Shown here one piece after another: positions 4,879 to 6,353 of a stretch of 6,353 nt of DNA (within the stretch, counting starts at the first letter, position 1; every line of letters starts with the position of its first letter). The stretch spans positions 4,030-10,382 of the forward strand of contig CADEHD010000041.1 of NCBI GenBank assembly GCA_902827055.1. Reading direction: 5' to 3'. The stretch is from an uncultured Chloroflexota bacterium (GTDB lineage: Bacteria; Chloroflexota; Dehalococcoidia; UBA2979). A program made the position numbers and the translations under genes. The notes below the pieces were generated by a model. The model had not been told where the DNA came from, did no database searches, and worked only from the letters and a program-made list of their open reading frames with translations.

Positions 4879-5768
4879 GACGGCCGCGAGCGGGCGAGAG
4901 CCCGCGCCCGCGTGGCCAGCTCGGGAGCGCCGAGCGCGCGCGCGACTGCCTCGATGTCGTCGCGCGGGCCCCGCCAGCGCAGGTCCTCGATGTCCGCGAA
5001 CACCTCGATGTTGGTCCGCAGCGTGGCGAGCTCGCGGAAGAGCATCGCGAGGTCGAGCTGGTCGCGCAGCGTCGCGGCCAGGGGAGCGGCCCGCGGGACG
5101 CGCACGTCCCAGCGCCCGGCCTCGGCGGGGATCGCCTCCAGGTGCTCGTAGCGTGCGAGGACCGTCGCGGCCGACTTCGCGCCCCAGCCGGGCAGCCCGG
5201 GGAATCCATCGGCGGAGTCGCCCACGAGCGCGAGGTAGTCCGGGATCGAGGTCGGGCGCACGCCGAACTTCGCCACTACCCCGACCTCGTCGCGCACGGT
5301 CCCCGTGCGGCGGTCCAGCTGGGTGATGCGCTCGCCGGCGACGCACTGGCCGAGGTCCTTGTCGGGCGTACAGATGAGGACGCGGTCGACGCGCGGATCG
5401 GCATGCGCGCGCGCGGCGGCGGCGGCGAGGGCATCGTCGGCTTCGTACTCGATCATCGGCCAGACGCGGATGCCGAGCGCGGTCAGCGTCTCCTCGAGTG
5501 GTTCGAACTGCTGGCGGAGGTCCGGGTCAATCCCCGCGCCGGTCTTGTAGCCGGGCCAGAGGTCGTTCCGGAACGACTCCACCACGTGGTCCGTCGCCAC
5601 GCCGAGGTGCGTCGCGCCGTCGTCCAGCATGCGGAGCATCGACGCGGCCACGCCGACGACGGCCCCGCGTTCGCGGCCACGCGGGTCGGCCTTGCGCGGC
5701 ACCGCGAAGAAGTGCCGGAACAACTCGTAGGTGCCGTCGACCAGGTGGATCTGCAGCGCGTCGGGCAT
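4875..5768 (-). CDS. Stand-alone 5'-3' exonuclease (PIN / H3TH, FEN family)
   Basis: This 297-residue protein resembles the N-terminal 5'-3' exonuclease domain of DNA polymerase I without the polymerase. Such enzymes cut flaps and primers during replication and repair using acidic residues that bind two metal ions. VDGTYELFRHFF (10-21) gives the first acidic residue, Asp11. ATD (58-60) with SFRNDLWPGYKTG (65-77) holds Asp60 and the conserved Arg and Tyr-Lys. EYEADDALA (107-115) supplies Glu109, Asp111 and Asp112. CTPDKDLGQCV (133-143) supplies Asp136 and Asp138. LVGDSADGFPGLPGWGAKSA (181-200) is the helix-3-turn-helix DNA-binding motif with Asp184 and Asp187. All key positions look intact, so activity is expected. 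The ATG at 5768 fits the domain start, but only a poor Shine-Dalgarno (GAGG, 1 base away) precedes it. The gene lies 37 bases downstream of the RskA-like gene on the same strand and its TAG overlaps the MscS stop. Confidence 0.93.
   Translation of the reverse strand: MPDALQIHLVDGTYELFRHFFAVPRKADPRGRERGAVVGVAASMLRMLDDGATHLGVATDHVVESFRNDLWPGYKTGAGIDPDLRQQFEPLEETLTALGIRVWPMIEYEADDALAAAAARAHADPRVDRVLICTPDKDLGQCVAGERITQLDRRTGTVRDEVGVVAKFGVRPTSIPDYLALVGDSADGFPGLPGWGAKSAATVLARYEHLEAIPAEAGRWDVRVPRAAPLAATLRDQLDLAMLFRELATLRTNIEVFADIEDLRWRGPRDDIEAVARALGAPELATRARALARSRPS
4882..4917. terminator. Two-tier GC-rich hairpin after the MscS stop (candidate)
   Basis: An inner perfect 6-bp stem (4890-4895 with 4900-4905) closes a GAGA tetraloop of the stable GNRA type. 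An outer 7-bp stem (4882-4888 with 4911-4917, one G-T pair) encloses it. It starts 3 bases after the MscS stop and lies in the last codons of the exonuclease gene. No T-run follows, so termination is only a suggestion. Confidence 0.35.
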
Positions 5769-5805
5769 GCCTCGAGGGTAGCGCCTGCCGAGGCGGCCCC
5801 CCGGG

Positions 5806-6353
5806 TCAGCCGATCGTCGCGACGCCCGCCGGTAGCTGCGTCGTGTCGACCTCGAACGGGACGGGCTGGAGGGGGCCGCCGCCGGCCGGGATCCGAGCGC
5901 GGAGCACGGGTGCGCCGAACGTCCCTGGACCGGTCGGGTCCTGGCCGTCCCGATCCGGCTCGAGGGAGACCTCGATGGTGGAGGCGCCATCGGCAAGGTT
6001 CACGGGGCCACGGAGCGTTGGCGGGAGGCGGTCGACGAGATCCTCGCCCGGAACATCGAGGCCGGGGCGGGGCCCGGAGGTCGGTCGCGCGGAGTCGGGT
6101 CCGGTGGCGCCGGTGAACCGGCCCATCGTGAACCGGAGGTCCTGGGTGCCAATCCACCCCTCGTAGACCCACCCGCGAGGCGGCGCGGACGCCGTGAGCG
6201 CCGGGCGACCGTCGGGGGTGGCGAGCCAGGCGCCGGCGGTCTCGTTGGCGGCATTGTCGTCCGTGGGCGTGGCGAGCACGACGCTCCCCGCGAGGGGGGC
6301 CGTGTTCGGCGGGAAGGCGAGCACCGCTCGCCCCCGCACCACGGGCCCGGCGC
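5806..6353 (-). CDS. Protein with anti-sigma-K factor (RskA)-like domain, C-terminal part
   Basis: The frame is open from the right edge to TGA at 5806-5808, so the gene begins outside the window and about 181 residues are visible. The segment WVYEGWIGTQDLRFTMGRFTG, a variable loop, then STIEVSLEPDRDGQDPTGPG and APVL follows the order of the RskA C-terminal domain: a 'G-x-V-Y-x-x-W' strand, an 'x-G-x-F' strand, and a 'V-x-x-E-P-x-G...P-T-G-P-x-V-L' ending. In that family the domain lies outside the membrane and an N-terminal part binds an extracytoplasmic-function sigma factor. No membrane helix, zinc-finger region or sigma factor is visible here because the N-terminal part is missing, so an anti-sigma role is inference. 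The ~60-residue loop rich in Gly, Pro and Asp between the two motifs is longer than I would expect. The last 30 residues are Pro/Gly-rich. A secreted protein with only a similar beta fold is the alternative. Confidence 0.5.
   Translation of the reverse strand, partial: AGPVVRGRAVLAFPPNTAPLAGSVVLATPTDDNAANETAGAWLATPDGRPALTASAPPRGWVYEGWIGTQDLRFTMGRFTGATGPDSARPTSGPRPGLDVPGEDLVDRLPPTLRGPVNLADGASTIEVSLEPDRDGQDPTGPGTFGAPVLRARIPAGGGPLQPVPFEVDTTQLPAGVATIG

Noticed and set aside
3757..5346. Long minus-strand open frame of 529 codons opposite the MscS gene
   Set aside because: It is the antisense shadow of the MscS and exonuclease genes, Arg-rich and without any domain pattern.
5142..6116. Plus-strand open frame of 324 codons opposite the exonuclease gene
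   Set aside because: It is antisense to a gene with all catalytic motifs in place; its translation has no recognisable domain.
1..6353. CRISPR array, tRNA, rRNA, insertion sequence or phage signature
   Set aside because: No regularly spaced repeats, no cloverleaf or rRNA-like sequence, no transposase or integrase motifs, and no long direct or inverted terminal repeats were seen.

Overview
This is a GC-rich bacterial chromosomal segment. By eye most genes are well above 60% GC, with G or C in nearly all third codon positions. It holds seven protein-coding genes, two of them cut by the window edges. There are no rRNA or tRNA genes, transposases, phage genes or CRISPR repeats. The GC content, the stand-alone 5'-3' exonuclease and the style of the transporters suggest a high-GC free-living lineage such as Chloroflexota or Actinomycetota. 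That placement is inference, because no phylogenetic marker is present.

Layout from left to right: (1) the last 73 codons of a TauE/SafE-like membrane permease (+, 3-224); (2) an exported SlyD-type FKBP prolyl isomerase lipoprotein (-, 221-838); (3) a 12-helix MFS transporter with an unusual Pro-rich C-terminal tail (-, 901-2415), 62 bases upstream of the FKBP gene on the same strand; (4) a strong intrinsic terminator (2521-2549) that ends the transcript of (5) a DppC/OppC-type ABC permease (-, 2574-3554); (6) a 259-base divergent control region (3555-3813) with palindromes around the -35 boxes; (7) an MscS-family mechanosensitive channel (+, 3814-4878); (8) a stand-alone 5'-3' exonuclease of the PIN/H3TH type (-, 4875-5768); (9) the C-terminal part of a protein with an anti-sigma-K (RskA)-like domain (-, 5806-6353), cut by the right edge.

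Most of the content concerns the cell envelope: three transporters or permeases, a mechanosensitive channel, a surface-anchored folding catalyst and a probable extracytoplasmic anti-sigma-like domain. No single pathway links them. The ABC permease has no visible partner permease, ATPase or binding protein beside it and looks like a single-gene transcription unit. Both convergent gene pairs end in the same way, with the two TAG stops overlapping inside a CTAG tetranucleotide, and each junction has a GC-rich hairpin. I see no clear new multi-gene system. The most distinctive points are the isolated OppC-type permease with its palindromic divergent promoter, the exported SlyD-like lipoprotein, and the tail on the MFS protein.
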